Shown here: in pieces, positions 45,252 to 52,916 of the stretch
How positions within the stretch are numbered: position 1 is the stretch's first letter
How the letters are laid out: each line of letters opens with the position of its first letter
Assembly: GCF_900141855.1 (NCBI RefSeq)
Contig: NZ_FQYU01000010.1
Span: 4,767 to 68,538 of the forward strand
DNA length: 63,772 nt
Reading direction: 5' to 3'
From: Pseudozobellia thermophila
GTDB taxonomy: Bacteria; Bacteroidota; Bacteroidia; Flavobacteriales; Flavobacteriaceae
Notes under the pieces: model-generated
What the model saw: only the letters and a program-made list of their open reading frames with translations
Databases searched by the model: none
What the model was told of the DNA's origin: nothing
Position numbers and translations under genes: made by a program

Positions 45252-46124
45252 ATGGAACGAAGAAAATTTATCAGTGCCTCGGCGGCCGCCTCCGTGGGCA
45301 TTATCGCCTGTAAAAATACGAATGCCATGCCCCAAGCATCGAACGAAAAAGACAGTGGACTAAAAGGAAACATCAACCACAGCGTATGCCGTTGGTGCTA
45401 CGACAAGATCCCAATGGAGGATTTTTTAAAAAGCCTGAACGAACTTGGCATTAAGGCCATGGACCTTACAGGCCCGGAAGATTGGCCCTTAATGAAGAAA
45501 TACGGCATACACGCCTCTATGTGCTGGGGCGCCGGAAAAGGAATTCTAGAAGGATGGAACGACCCCAAACTACACGATGAACTTATAGCCGACTATAAAA
45601 GGATGATACCCATCGTGGCCGAGGCCGGTTACACGAACCTGATCTGTTTTAGCGGAAACCGCAACGGCATGGACGACGAAGAGGGGCTGAAGAACTGTGC
45701 CGAGGGCCTAAAGCAAATTATGCCGGATGCCGAAAAACACGGAGTCGTACTGCAAATGGAGCTTCTCAACTCGAAGGTAGACCACGCCGACTATATGTGC
45801 GATAAGAGTGCCTGGGGCGTTGAACTGTGCAAACAGATCGGATCGGAACATTTTAAGTTGCTTTACGACATCTACCACATGCAGATCATGGAGGGCGACA
45901 TCATAAGGAACATCCAAGACTACCACGAATATTTTGGGCACTACCATACCGGAGGCAACCCGGGCCGCCACGAAATCAACGAAACCCAGGAACTGTACTA
46001 CCCCGCCATAATGAAAGCCATATTGGACACGGGCTTTAAGGGTTATGTGGCGCAAGAGTTCATTCCTACATGGGACGACAAGATTGCCGCCCTTAAGGAA
46101 GGGGTTACCATCTGCGACGTATAA
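45252..46124 (+). CDS. Hydroxypyruvate isomerase-like TIM-barrel protein with Tat-type signal
   Basis: The 290-residue protein has an AP-endonuclease-2-type TIM barrel of the hydroxypyruvate isomerase group. Metal-ligand candidates are the Glu in LQMELLNSKVDHADYMC (about 158-174), Asp/His in LYDIYHMQIMEGD, His in YHTGGNPGRHEINETQE and Glu in YVAQEFIPTWD. The N-terminus carries twin arginines (MERRKFISASAAASVGIIAC) and ends in a lipobox-like IIAC, so it may be exported folded by Tat and possibly acylated at Cys20. Substrate unknown; sugar-type isomerisation is inferred. Confidence 0.85.
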   Translation: MERRKFISASAAASVGIIACKNTNAMPQASNEKDSGLKGNINHSVCRWCYDKIPMEDFLKSLNELGIKAMDLTGPEDWPLMKKYGIHASMCWGAGKGILEGWNDPKLHDELIADYKRMIPIVAEAGYTNLICFSGNRNGMDDEEGLKNCAEGLKQIMPDAEKHGVVLQMELLNSKVDHADYMCDKSAWGVELCKQIGSEHFKLLYDIYHMQIMEGDIIRNIQDYHEYFGHYHTGGNPGRHEINETQELYYPAIMKAILDTGFKGYVAQEFIPTWDDKIAALKEGVTICDV

Positions 46125-46194
46125 AACCAAGGGTCGCGGCAACGCGAAGCCAGGAACCATTCATAAGGACGGACAATAGGTCGGCAAGCCCCGG

Positions 46195-46941
46195 CTAATT
46201 GCCCAGTCTCCTTAGAAAATCGTCCTTTCGCCGTACCGCGACCTCCAATCTGGCCCCGTCGGACATAACTACATAGCCCCCTTTTCCCTTAATATACTTT
46301 TCAACGTGGGCCAAATTCACGTAATGTGATTTGTGAATGCGAAAGAACTGTACATCGCCCAAAAACTCCTCAAAATACTTTAGGGTTCTTGTCGAGGTCA
46401 GCTTTTTGCCCCTTGCCGTGAAAATATGGGTGTAATTGCCGTCCGATTCGCACCTGACCACATCGGAGACATTTAAAAACGTAAAATCCTTTACTGTCGG
46501 TATGGCAATTTTTTTGACACCGTCGAACCTAGCTTCAAAATTGTGGAAAAGCACTTCCAGTTTTTTGGCATGGTTCTCCTCATTTCTTCTGTCCCTCAAC
46601 CTATTGAGGGTTTCTTGAAACTCGTCGGGGTCGATCGGTTTTAACAGGTAATCGAAGGCCGAATACTTGAAGGCGTTCACGGCATAGGCTTCATAGGCCG
46701 TGGTAAAGATGATGTAAAAGTCGATCCGATCTAACTGTTTCAACAGGTCAAAGCCCGTTTCGTTCTGCAGGTGGACATCCAGGAACACGACATCGGGCCC
46801 AAAGGTTTCTATGGCCTCGATGGCGGCACTGACCGTCGAAACGGAGGACTTTAAATCCAGGAAGGAACGATGTTTTGCGACCAAATTTTCAAGGGCGTCC
46901 CTACAATGCCGTTCGTCATCGACAATAATTGCGTTCAACAT
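46195..46941 (-). CDS. LytTR-family response regulator
   Basis: The 248-residue regulator has an N-terminal receiver domain with the acidic pocket at Asp8/Asp9 and phosphoacceptor Asp55 (VVFLDVHLQNETG), the conserved Lys in YLLKPIDPDEF, and a C-terminal LytTR DNA-binding domain (about 145-245; CESDGNYTHIFTARGKKL, then FFRIHKSHYVNLAHVEKYI). It is co-transcribed with the TPR histidine kinase 5 bases upstream, forming a complete LytS/LytR-like two-component pair. The regulated genes are unknown; the divergent secreted-protein cluster across the 496-base gap is one candidate. Confidence 0.95.
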   Translation of the reverse strand: MLNAIIVDDERHCRDALENLVAKHRSFLDLKSSVSTVSAAIEAIETFGPDVVFLDVHLQNETGFDLLKQLDRIDFYIIFTTAYEAYAVNAFKYSAFDYLLKPIDPDEFQETLNRLRDRRNEENHAKKLEVLFHNFEARFDGVKKIAIPTVKDFTFLNVSDVVRCESDGNYTHIFTARGKKLTSTRTLKYFEEFLGDVQFFRIHKSHYVNLAHVEKYIKGKGGYVVMSDGARLEVAVRRKDDFLRRLGN

Positions 46942-46946
46942 AGGCG

Positions 46947-49028
46947 TTAAAATTGAAGTTCCAAAGGCAGTTTTACCTCCACGAGCGTCCCTACTTGCTT
47001 ATCTACTACCTTAAAACTGCCCTTCCTACGCTTTAACCGATTGATTATTTCGAGCCGGTTTCTGGTGATCTTGAGGCCCATGGAATGGTTTTCCTTTCTC
47101 ATATCTATTTTTTTCTGTCGCCCTACCCCATCGTCGTCAATGCAACAGACCAGAAAATCTCCCTCGGCCCGCACGTGTACGTCTACCCTTCCCTCTCCGT
47201 TCTTTTTCGAAATGCCATGCCAGATGCTGTTTTCGATAAAAGGTTGCAGAAGTAGTGGCGGCACCAAAGTATTTCCCGGGTCTACTTGTCGGTCTACCTC
47301 AATGGAATAATTCAACGGATGGTTCAATCGCATGGCCTCAATATCCATATAAATTTTCATAAGCTCCAGATCTTCCCCAAGGGTAATCCATTTTTTTTCG
47401 GAATTTTCAAGAATGGCCCGGGTCAGTTTGGCAAACTTCAGTAAATAGGCCTCCGCTTTGGCAATATCGTTTTTGGCCATGTAATCGCTTATGGAGTTGA
47501 GTGCATTGAATATAAAATGTGGGTTCATCTGCGACCGCAAGGCCTTCAGTTCGGTCTCGGCCACCTGGGCGTTGAATTCCGCCAGTTTTTTTGCCGCGAG
47601 GGCGTCACTTCGCTTTTTGTACATCACGAAGGCCACCAAAAGGGCCACCAAGAAAACCGACGAACTAAAGACGACCATTTTATTGGTTACCCTCTGTTTT
47701 TCCACTTCGGCCTTGGCAAGCATCTCCTTCTTTTCAAAATCGGCCTGAAGCTTCGTTTTTTCACCTTCGTACTGGTATTGGGCCTCCAATCGGGCCATTT
47801 CCTCTTTTTTATCCGTCGAATTAAAACTGTCTTTGAGTACGACCGCCCTGGCCTTGTTATCGTAGGCCCGTTCGAAATCCCCTTTTGCCCTGTACAATTC
47901 GGCCAAGCTTTCAAAGGCATTGTATTGAAGGCTCAGGTTGTGTACCTCTTCGGCATAGTCCAGTGACAAATTGTAGTTTTTTCCCGCGCGATCCAAGTTG
48001 GCCCACTTCGCCCCTCCCACGGCAAGATTGAAATAACAGTCGCCCAAATTGCGGTGGACGATGGAGAGATTGTTATGGTTGTTCAGTTTTTCATAAATTC
48101 CTTGGGTTCTTTGAAAATAGGGCAGGGCCTTTTCGTAAGCCTTGAGTTCAACGTAAGCAATCCCGATGTTGGTCAAGGCACTGGCCTGCCCCCTTTCGTT
48201 GTGGATTTCCTCCATGATCGCAAGCGCTTGTTCGTATAGGCCTATGGCCTCTTCGGGCATTCCCTTTTGGGTTCTCAAACGCCCCAAATTGGTCAAGGCA
48301 TTGGCCTCCCCTACCCTAAAGCCCTGTTTTTTATATCCTTCGAGGGCATATTTTTGGTACTTCCCGGCCCAATCGAATTTTTCGAGATGGGCGTATAATA
48401 GGCCGATATTCGAATTGATATTTACATATTCAAGGTCTCCGGTAAGTTTTAGGTCTTCATAAATATCCTTGGCCTTCAAGTAAGCTTCCAATGATCGCGG
48501 GTATTGGGAAAGGTACATATGGTTGATGCCAATGCTATTGAGCATCTTTGCCATCAAAAAACTATCCTTTTCCTTTTCAAATACATCATAGGCCCTTTGG
48601 TTGCAGTCATTGGCCCGGCGGTAATCGGCTTGGTTGAAGTACACCAGGCCCATATTGTATATCAGTCGCGCCTCACCGGCCCTATCGTTGTTCCGCCTTT
48701 TAAGGTCGCGGGCGAGGCCATACATTTCCAAGGCCAGGGTATCCCGGCCCAAAGCACTGTAATTATGGCCCTTATAGGAATAGGCCGTAGCCAACCCTAC
48801 CGTATCGTTCAGGCGTTTGGCCAACAGCAGGGCACCGTCACCGACCCTTAAACCTTCTTCGGGATCTATCGAATAATGAAGATAGGCCAGTTCATTGAGA
48901 AGGGCCAAACGCACGGAATCGTTTTGGACGTGGTCCGCCAAGAGCCCTTGTATCGAATCGATTTGCCTTTGTTGGGAAAAAGCAAAATAGGGCAACAGAA
49001 AAATCAGGGGAACCCAACTAAATCTCAT
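46947..49028 (-). CDS. TPR-containing LytS-type sensor histidine kinase
   Basis: The 693-residue kinase has a signal peptide (1-19), a periplasmic region of about 370 residues with consecutive tetratricopeptide repeats (examples: ALEMYGLARDLKRRNNDRAG, AIGLYEQALAIMEEIHNERG, ALPYFQRTQGIYEKLNNHNN), a coiled segment, one membrane helix (about 443-463) and a cytoplasmic His_kinase domain. The phosphoacceptor His504 lies in SQMNPHFIFNALNSI; the ATP-binding region includes PPLLLQPFIENSIWHGI and DDGVGRQKK. It presumably relays a periplasmic signal to the LytTR regulator encoded next. Confidence 0.94.
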   Translation of the reverse strand: MRFSWVPLIFLLPYFAFSQQRQIDSIQGLLADHVQNDSVRLALLNELAYLHYSIDPEEGLRVGDGALLLAKRLNDTVGLATAYSYKGHNYSALGRDTLALEMYGLARDLKRRNNDRAGEARLIYNMGLVYFNQADYRRANDCNQRAYDVFEKEKDSFLMAKMLNSIGINHMYLSQYPRSLEAYLKAKDIYEDLKLTGDLEYVNINSNIGLLYAHLEKFDWAGKYQKYALEGYKKQGFRVGEANALTNLGRLRTQKGMPEEAIGLYEQALAIMEEIHNERGQASALTNIGIAYVELKAYEKALPYFQRTQGIYEKLNNHNNLSIVHRNLGDCYFNLAVGGAKWANLDRAGKNYNLSLDYAEEVHNLSLQYNAFESLAELYRAKGDFERAYDNKARAVVLKDSFNSTDKKEEMARLEAQYQYEGEKTKLQADFEKKEMLAKAEVEKQRVTNKMVVFSSSVFLVALLVAFVMYKKRSDALAAKKLAEFNAQVAETELKALRSQMNPHFIFNALNSISDYMAKNDIAKAEAYLLKFAKLTRAILENSEKKWITLGEDLELMKIYMDIEAMRLNHPLNYSIEVDRQVDPGNTLVPPLLLQPFIENSIWHGISKKNGEGRVDVHVRAEGDFLVCCIDDDGVGRQKKIDMRKENHSMGLKITRNRLEIINRLKRRKGSFKVVDKQVGTLVEVKLPLELQF

Positions 49029-49524
49029 ATACAGTTCAATTGAAACAATTTAATCGGGGGAGCATAAATGTAACCAATCTTGTTTCGACATGCTATTAAA
49101 CGTTAAAAAATATTACGGGCCGCCGATATCGACAAAAACGTTCCGTAACCCAAACACAACGGTGACCGCCCATATGGCCCATTCAATAAATCCTATGGCC
49201 CAAATACCATATTAAGCCCTACTTTCAGACAGAGAACGAACCAACGCACCGTCTTATGAAAACCACCATTGAACCACGCGCTACCCTTATTGTAGCCTCA
49301 ACCTGTTTAGCCGCTGTTTTTCGAAGGTCCAACAGTATCATGGAAAGGCGACGTTGCGCCGAGGCGGATTATGGGCATGCCGAACGACGGACCGGATACC
49401 TGAAGGCCATATGGATCAAGGCGGAGCCTTGATGTAGACCGGACCCGATGCCCCTCAACGGGTCACATAGGCCCATTCAGTATTGCCAACATCCTGTACC
49501 CTTACTAAATAACCACCAAAACCA
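49029..49524. other. 496-base intergenic region with two hairpins
   Basis: The gap lies between the divergent TPR kinase and the secreted-protein cluster. Inverted repeats are ATCAAGG-CGGAG-CCTTGAT (49415-49433) and GACCCG/CGGGTC (49442-49464), both 60-110 bases before the first cluster gene, so they may form a leader structure. A 57-codon frame (49256-49429) has a weak signal-like start but no family match. No tRNA or exact -7 box is seen. Confidence 0.45.
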
Positions 49525-50064
49525 ATGATCATGAAAATTTTACGAAACACCGGCCTAATAGCATTATTGCTATGTTCGAATTACTACCTGTCGGCCCAGG
49601 TAGCCCGTCAAGAAAACAGCCCCGGGGAAGGGCAGGCAAACCAAAACACGATCAAGGAAGTAGAGCAGATCAATCAGGCCTCCGAAGAGATCAGCGCTAC
49701 AGCCTCCAACACCACCGATGCCGTAAAGAGCACGGTATCCAATTCAAGGGAGGCCCTTAACGAGATAAAATCCCTTTTCGGCCCAGGAAAAACAAAGAGG
49801 GCGAAGGGGACCGTTACCATAGGCATCGCCCCCATTACCTACGACGATCCGGACCTCAACGCCCTCTACGAGCATATTATCGGTGTAAAAGGCGCCAAAA
49901 GCCCGAACAAAAACTTCAGCAACGGCAGTGTTACCATCACCGTAGAATACAAAGATAAGGCCGATGCCCTGTGGCAGAGCCTACCGACGGGGGTACGCTC
50001 CCCTTTTAAAATGGTCCAGATGAGCGATGATCAAATTGTGGTACAACATGGCGACACCCCCTAG
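49525..50064 (+). CDS. Secreted protein of unknown function
   Basis: The 179-residue protein has a signal peptide (MKILRNTGLIALLLCSNYYLSAQ; ATG 49525 or 49531). Residues 25-85 are Gln/Asn/Ser/Thr-rich and helical (TIKEVEQINQASEEISATAS), and the C-terminal half is a compact alpha/beta region (GTVTIGIAPITYDDPDLNAL, then SVTITVEYKDKADALWQS). I recognise no domain. It is the first of four small exported proteins on this strand, possibly controlled by the neighbouring LytTR system. Confidence 0.7.
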   Translation: MIMKILRNTGLIALLLCSNYYLSAQVARQENSPGEGQANQNTIKEVEQINQASEEISATASNTTDAVKSTVSNSREALNEIKSLFGPGKTKRAKGTVTIGIAPITYDDPDLNALYEHIIGVKGAKSPNKNFSNGSVTITVEYKDKADALWQSLPTGVRSPFKMVQMSDDQIVVQHGDTP

Positions 50065-50124
50065 TCCGCATTTGTGCCAGAAGTCCACCAAACAAAATTT
50101 AGACAACCCCAACCACCCATCAAG

Positions 50125-50394
50125 ATGAAAAAAACAGTACTCCCTTACTTTTTAATACTAATCGCCTTCACCCTTTCCAATTGTGAGCAGGCCGAAGAGA
50201 TCAAAGAGTCGTTCGACACTTTGGAGTGTGCCAACCTACTAATCGATATCGACGAGAGATGGGACGATGACGATGTCGACTGTTCCGAAATTAAATCCGA
50301 CATAGACAAAATACTGAAGTCGTGCGGTGAGTTCCTGGATGCGGAAGACAAGGCACAATTGGAATTTTACAAGGCGAACTGCAGCGATGACTAA
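50125..50394 (+). CDS. Small acidic lipoprotein
   Basis: With ATG 50125 the product has 89 residues and a lipoprotein signal (MKKTVLPYFLILIAFTLSNC). The remaining 69 residues are acidic and carry three more cysteines (ECANLLIDID, VDCSEIKSD, KSCGEF and a last one in KANCSDD), which could form disulfides. It lies 60 bases after the preceding gene and 40 before the next, so the cluster is probably one transcript. Family unknown. I reject the longer start at 50074, which lacks a signal. Confidence 0.7.
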   Translation: MKKTVLPYFLILIAFTLSNCEQAEEIKESFDTLECANLLIDIDERWDDDDVDCSEIKSDIDKILKSCGEFLDAEDKAQLEFYKANCSDD

Positions 50395-50434
50395 CGGCAA
50401 AAACACAGAACCGACAACCCATAGAACCACGTTT

Positions 50435-51181
50435 ATGAAATACACGGATAAACCCCTTCGCCCTATTCTTCTCTTCCTTCTTTTGTTCTACTTGTGCCTC
50501 TCTTGTTCGGAAGATGCCCCTTCGGCCGAAGCCACGCCTGAAACCGAAGCGCAACAAGAGGAAGCCGTTCCCGGGGAAACCGATGATACCGAAGGGGACG
50601 AAGGAGAGAACGAAGGAGGGGAACAAAACGATGATGCCGGCGAAGACGACGCCAACGGTGAAGATGGCGAGGACGAGGGGGACAACGGCGATGACACGGA
50701 TGAAGACGACGAATCGACCGATGACGACGATGGGGCCAACGACCATTACGGCACCATAGAACTATCGGGGGACGAAACCTCCGAAATAGGGGAGTCGCTG
50801 ACCGTAGGCCATATCGGCATCGGGCTGTCCCAACTGACCGGTAACGAAAGAACTATTGTCTTGACCGATTCGAACACCCCTATATCGGAAGAGGAAGGGC
50901 CACAACCCAATGACTTGGAAAACAACTTTGTTATCGTCGCCCTCGACCTCGGCGATCAAGCGACGGAAGTTGCCGACAGGGCCCTATCGATAAACATATC
51001 GGTTGACGGCACCGATTACAAATATGCCTGTGCCTCACCCGTTGTGGGCACCTTCATTGCGTGCGGCGATGGCTTTTATATCGATTTCGACAAAAAGCAA
51101 ATGGTCTTTGACGATGCCCAGATCGCCAATACCACTACGAAGAAAGTCCTTACCCTGAAGGGAACCATTACCTGGGAATAA
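50435..51181 (+). CDS. Lipoprotein with long Asp/Glu-rich spacer
   Basis: The 248-residue protein, from ATG 50435, has a lipoprotein signal (LLLFYLCLSC). The acylated Cys is followed by about 80 residues composed almost only of Asp, Glu, Gly, Asn and Thr (for example DGEDEGDNGDDTDEDDESTD), then a folded domain of about 140 residues (IELSGDETSEIGESLTVGHIGIGL, NNFVIVALDLGD, TIAN-like end) with no family I know. The acidic spacer probably binds Ca2+ or keeps the domain away from the outer membrane. The upstream frame to 50327 lacks signal features. Confidence 0.75.
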   Translation: MKYTDKPLRPILLFLLLFYLCLSCSEDAPSAEATPETEAQQEEAVPGETDDTEGDEGENEGGEQNDDAGEDDANGEDGEDEGDNGDDTDEDDESTDDDDGANDHYGTIELSGDETSEIGESLTVGHIGIGLSQLTGNERTIVLTDSNTPISEEEGPQPNDLENNFVIVALDLGDQATEVADRALSINISVDGTDYKYACASPVVGTFIACGDGFYIDFDKKQMVFDDAQIANTTTKKVLTLKGTITWE

Positions 51182-51284
51182 GAGGATATTTATTTGAAAT
51201 TTAGCTTGGAAACTTCGTAAAAACAGTTTTACCTGTATTTTTACACCAATTTTATAAAACCACATCGGTAAAAACTACAATCAC

Positions 51285-51821
51285 ATGAAAACAACGAAGA
51301 ACATGTTATTATTTGCGGCCCTATTCTGTTTGGTTTCCACCATCAGGGCCCAGGAATTCGAGGTAGGCACCAATGTCATCAACGCAGGTATAGGCGTAGG
51401 TGGTTATTACGGCGGATACAACACCTCTACGGAAAGCCCTGTATTCAGTGCCAGTTATGAAAGAGGGGTGTGGGATATGCCCGGCCCCGGCGTCATCAGC
51501 CTCGGAGGCTATATTGGTTATAAAAAATTCACTTACGACGACAGGTACTACAACTACGACTACAGCTGGTCGTATACGGTCATAGGTGCCCGCGGCGCAT
51601 ACCACTATACCGGTTTCGACATTGACAACCTTGACCTCTATGGCGGAGCCATGATCTCTATGCGCATCTATAGTGGCGACGCCTATAGCGACCTGAACAG
51701 TAGGCCGGGGGCTACGGTCTTTGCCGGGGGCCGGTGGTATTTTTCGGAAAGTTTCGCCGGTTTTGCGGAGCTGGGATACGGTGCCGCCTACTTGACCCTA
51801 GGGGCCTCGTTCCGGTTTTAA
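51285..51821 (+). CDS. Small outer-membrane beta-barrel protein
   Basis: The 178-residue protein has a signal peptide (1-22, ending STIRAQ) and a short barrel: NVINAGIGVGGYYGGYN, VISLGGYIGYKKFTYDDRYY, YTVIGARGAYHYTGF, LYGGAMISMRIY, TVFAGGRWYFSESFAGFAEL and a terminal AAYLTLGASFRF with the C-terminal Phe used for outer-membrane assembly. It resembles the OmpW/OmpX-like barrels frequent in Flavobacteriia. Last gene of the secreted cluster, facing the convergent DUF922 gene. Confidence 0.82.
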   Translation: MKTTKNMLLFAALFCLVSTIRAQEFEVGTNVINAGIGVGGYYGGYNTSTESPVFSASYERGVWDMPGPGVISLGGYIGYKKFTYDDRYYNYDYSWSYTVIGARGAYHYTGFDIDNLDLYGGAMISMRIYSGDAYSDLNSRPGATVFAGGRWYFSESFAGFAELGYGAAYLTLGASFRF

Positions 51822-51848
51822 TTTCAAAGGCAAGCAAGGGATAGCAAG

Positions 51849-51867
51849 CTCCCCGTCAGGGGAGTTT
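51849..51867 (+). terminator. Weak terminator between convergent barrel and DUF922 genes
   Basis: A perfect 6-bp stem CTCCCC/GGGGAG with a GTCA tetraloop, followed by only three T. The loop and first stem bases contain the stop codon of the convergent DUF922 gene (51856-51858). Confidence 0.5.
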
Positions 51868-52395
51868 GGCCTCTTGTTCCAAGGCTTCCGCTATCATCTT
51901 GTTCCATTCCATTTGCTTTTGGGTATCGCGGGAGAAGTTGGTTTCGTGGTCGTACCTGTTCTGAAAAATATAGAGCTCTTTGAGCACCTCTTTGTAGATT
52001 TCCCTGACCTCTTCCTTAATATTGGCCGTAAAGCGGGTTTCCGCCAGGCGCTTCCTAAATTTTCGGGCATGCAGTTCCGCAATATCGAAATGCAGCTGTT
52101 CGTGGCTTAAGATCAAATCATCGACCATATCGGGTCGGTACCACGATTTTTTGGGGTAGAACTCACATCCTACCACAAAATCGACATACACTTGCCCGTC
52201 TTTTTCGTAGGTCGAAAACTTATAGCTTATACTGCTTGCCGTAGTGGCCGCCGCCCATTCCGTTTTAAGGTATTTGCCTTTAAAATCGGACCATTGGAGC
52301 TTTCGGTCGGCACTCCACGGAATAATTTCCTCACCTTGTGCAAAACCGGCTATCGCAAGGAAGAAAAACAGGAAAAACGAAAACTTTAAGACCAT
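51856..52395 (-). CDS. DUF922-type predicted secreted zinc protease
   Basis: The 179-residue protein (ATG 52395) has a signal peptide (MVLKFSFFLFFFLAIAGFAQ) and the DUF922 hallmarks WSADRKLQWSDFKG (about 28-41) and LSHEQLHFDIAELHARKF, which contains an HExxH zinc-protease motif (HEQLH). The family is annotated as putative Zn-dependent proteases without tested activity. The 25-codon upstream extension is rejected because it precedes the signal peptide. It lies downstream of the osmC gene on the same strand, separated by 81 bases. Confidence 0.88.
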   Translation of the reverse strand: MVLKFSFFLFFFLAIAGFAQGEEIIPWSADRKLQWSDFKGKYLKTEWAAATTASSISYKFSTYEKDGQVYVDFVVGCEFYPKKSWYRPDMVDDLILSHEQLHFDIAELHARKFRKRLAETRFTANIKEEVREIYKEVLKELYIFQNRYDHETNFSRDTQKQMEWNKMIAEALEQEAKLP

Positions 52396-52476
52396 CTTAT
52401 CGAAAAACTTGCAAGCCTTCGCCAAACCGTCGAAGGCATTTGGCAAACACAGCATCAACAATTGAACCAAAGCCCG

Positions 52477-52881
52477 CTATAGGCACCAATCAAAATCGAT
52501 TATCTTTTCTATATCGGGGTGCAGACTATAGAGCACCGGGCATGTCTTGGCCGTATGTTCCAATATCTTTCTGTCTTTCTCCGATATCTGAGAGGGCAGC
52601 GACAGCTTGGCCTCTATTTTGGAAATTCTTCGGGGATCCGAGGCCATGTGCTTGGTAATTTCCACTACAGACCCGGTCAAATCGACGTTCAGGCCCTTGG
52701 CCTTGATTCCCATCATGGTGACCATACAACTCCCCAAGGCCGTAGCAACCGTATCGGTAGGCGAAAATGCCTGGCCCAGCCCATTATTGTCGACCGGGGC
52801 ATCGGTAATAAAGGTATCTCCCGAACGAAGGTGTTCGCAAGTGGTCCGTAACTCCCCGTTATAGGTAACTTTTGAGGTCAT
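52477..52881 (-). CDS. OsmC/Ohr family peroxidase-like protein
   Basis: The 134-residue protein has the OsmC fold with the two redox cysteines in SPTDTVATALGSCMVTMMG (about Cys53) and HTAKTCPVLYSLHP (about Cys116). OsmC proteins reduce organic hydroperoxides with dithiol cofactors. Full length and no signal peptide, so cytoplasmic. It is located between DUF922 and the LysM/PBP-fold gene; the 35-base gap to the latter gives no clear promoter. Confidence 0.93.
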   Translation of the reverse strand: MTSKVTYNGELRTTCEHLRSGDTFITDAPVDNNGLGQAFSPTDTVATALGSCMVTMMGIKAKGLNVDLTGSVVEITKHMASDPRRISKIEAKLSLPSQISEKDRKILEHTAKTCPVLYSLHPDIEKIIDFDWCL

Positions 52882-52916
52882 AGGCTTGTTTATTAGTTAA
52901 CTGGTGTTCCGGCCGA

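Noticed and set aside
46134-46147. Small GNRA-type hairpin TCGCG-GCAA-CGCGA between convergent genes
   Set aside because: Only 5 bp, no T tract, and position between convergent stops makes it a weak candidate; not listed as a terminator.
49256-49429. 57-codon plus-strand frame in the 496-base gap
   Set aside because: Weak signal-like start but Arg-rich remainder and no family match; treated as chance, although a decayed gene cannot be excluded.
50488-50739. Serine-rich minus-strand frame opposite the acidic lipoprotein
   Set aside because: The poly-Ser content is simply the antisense reading of GAT/GAC/GAA codons in the Asp/Glu spacer.
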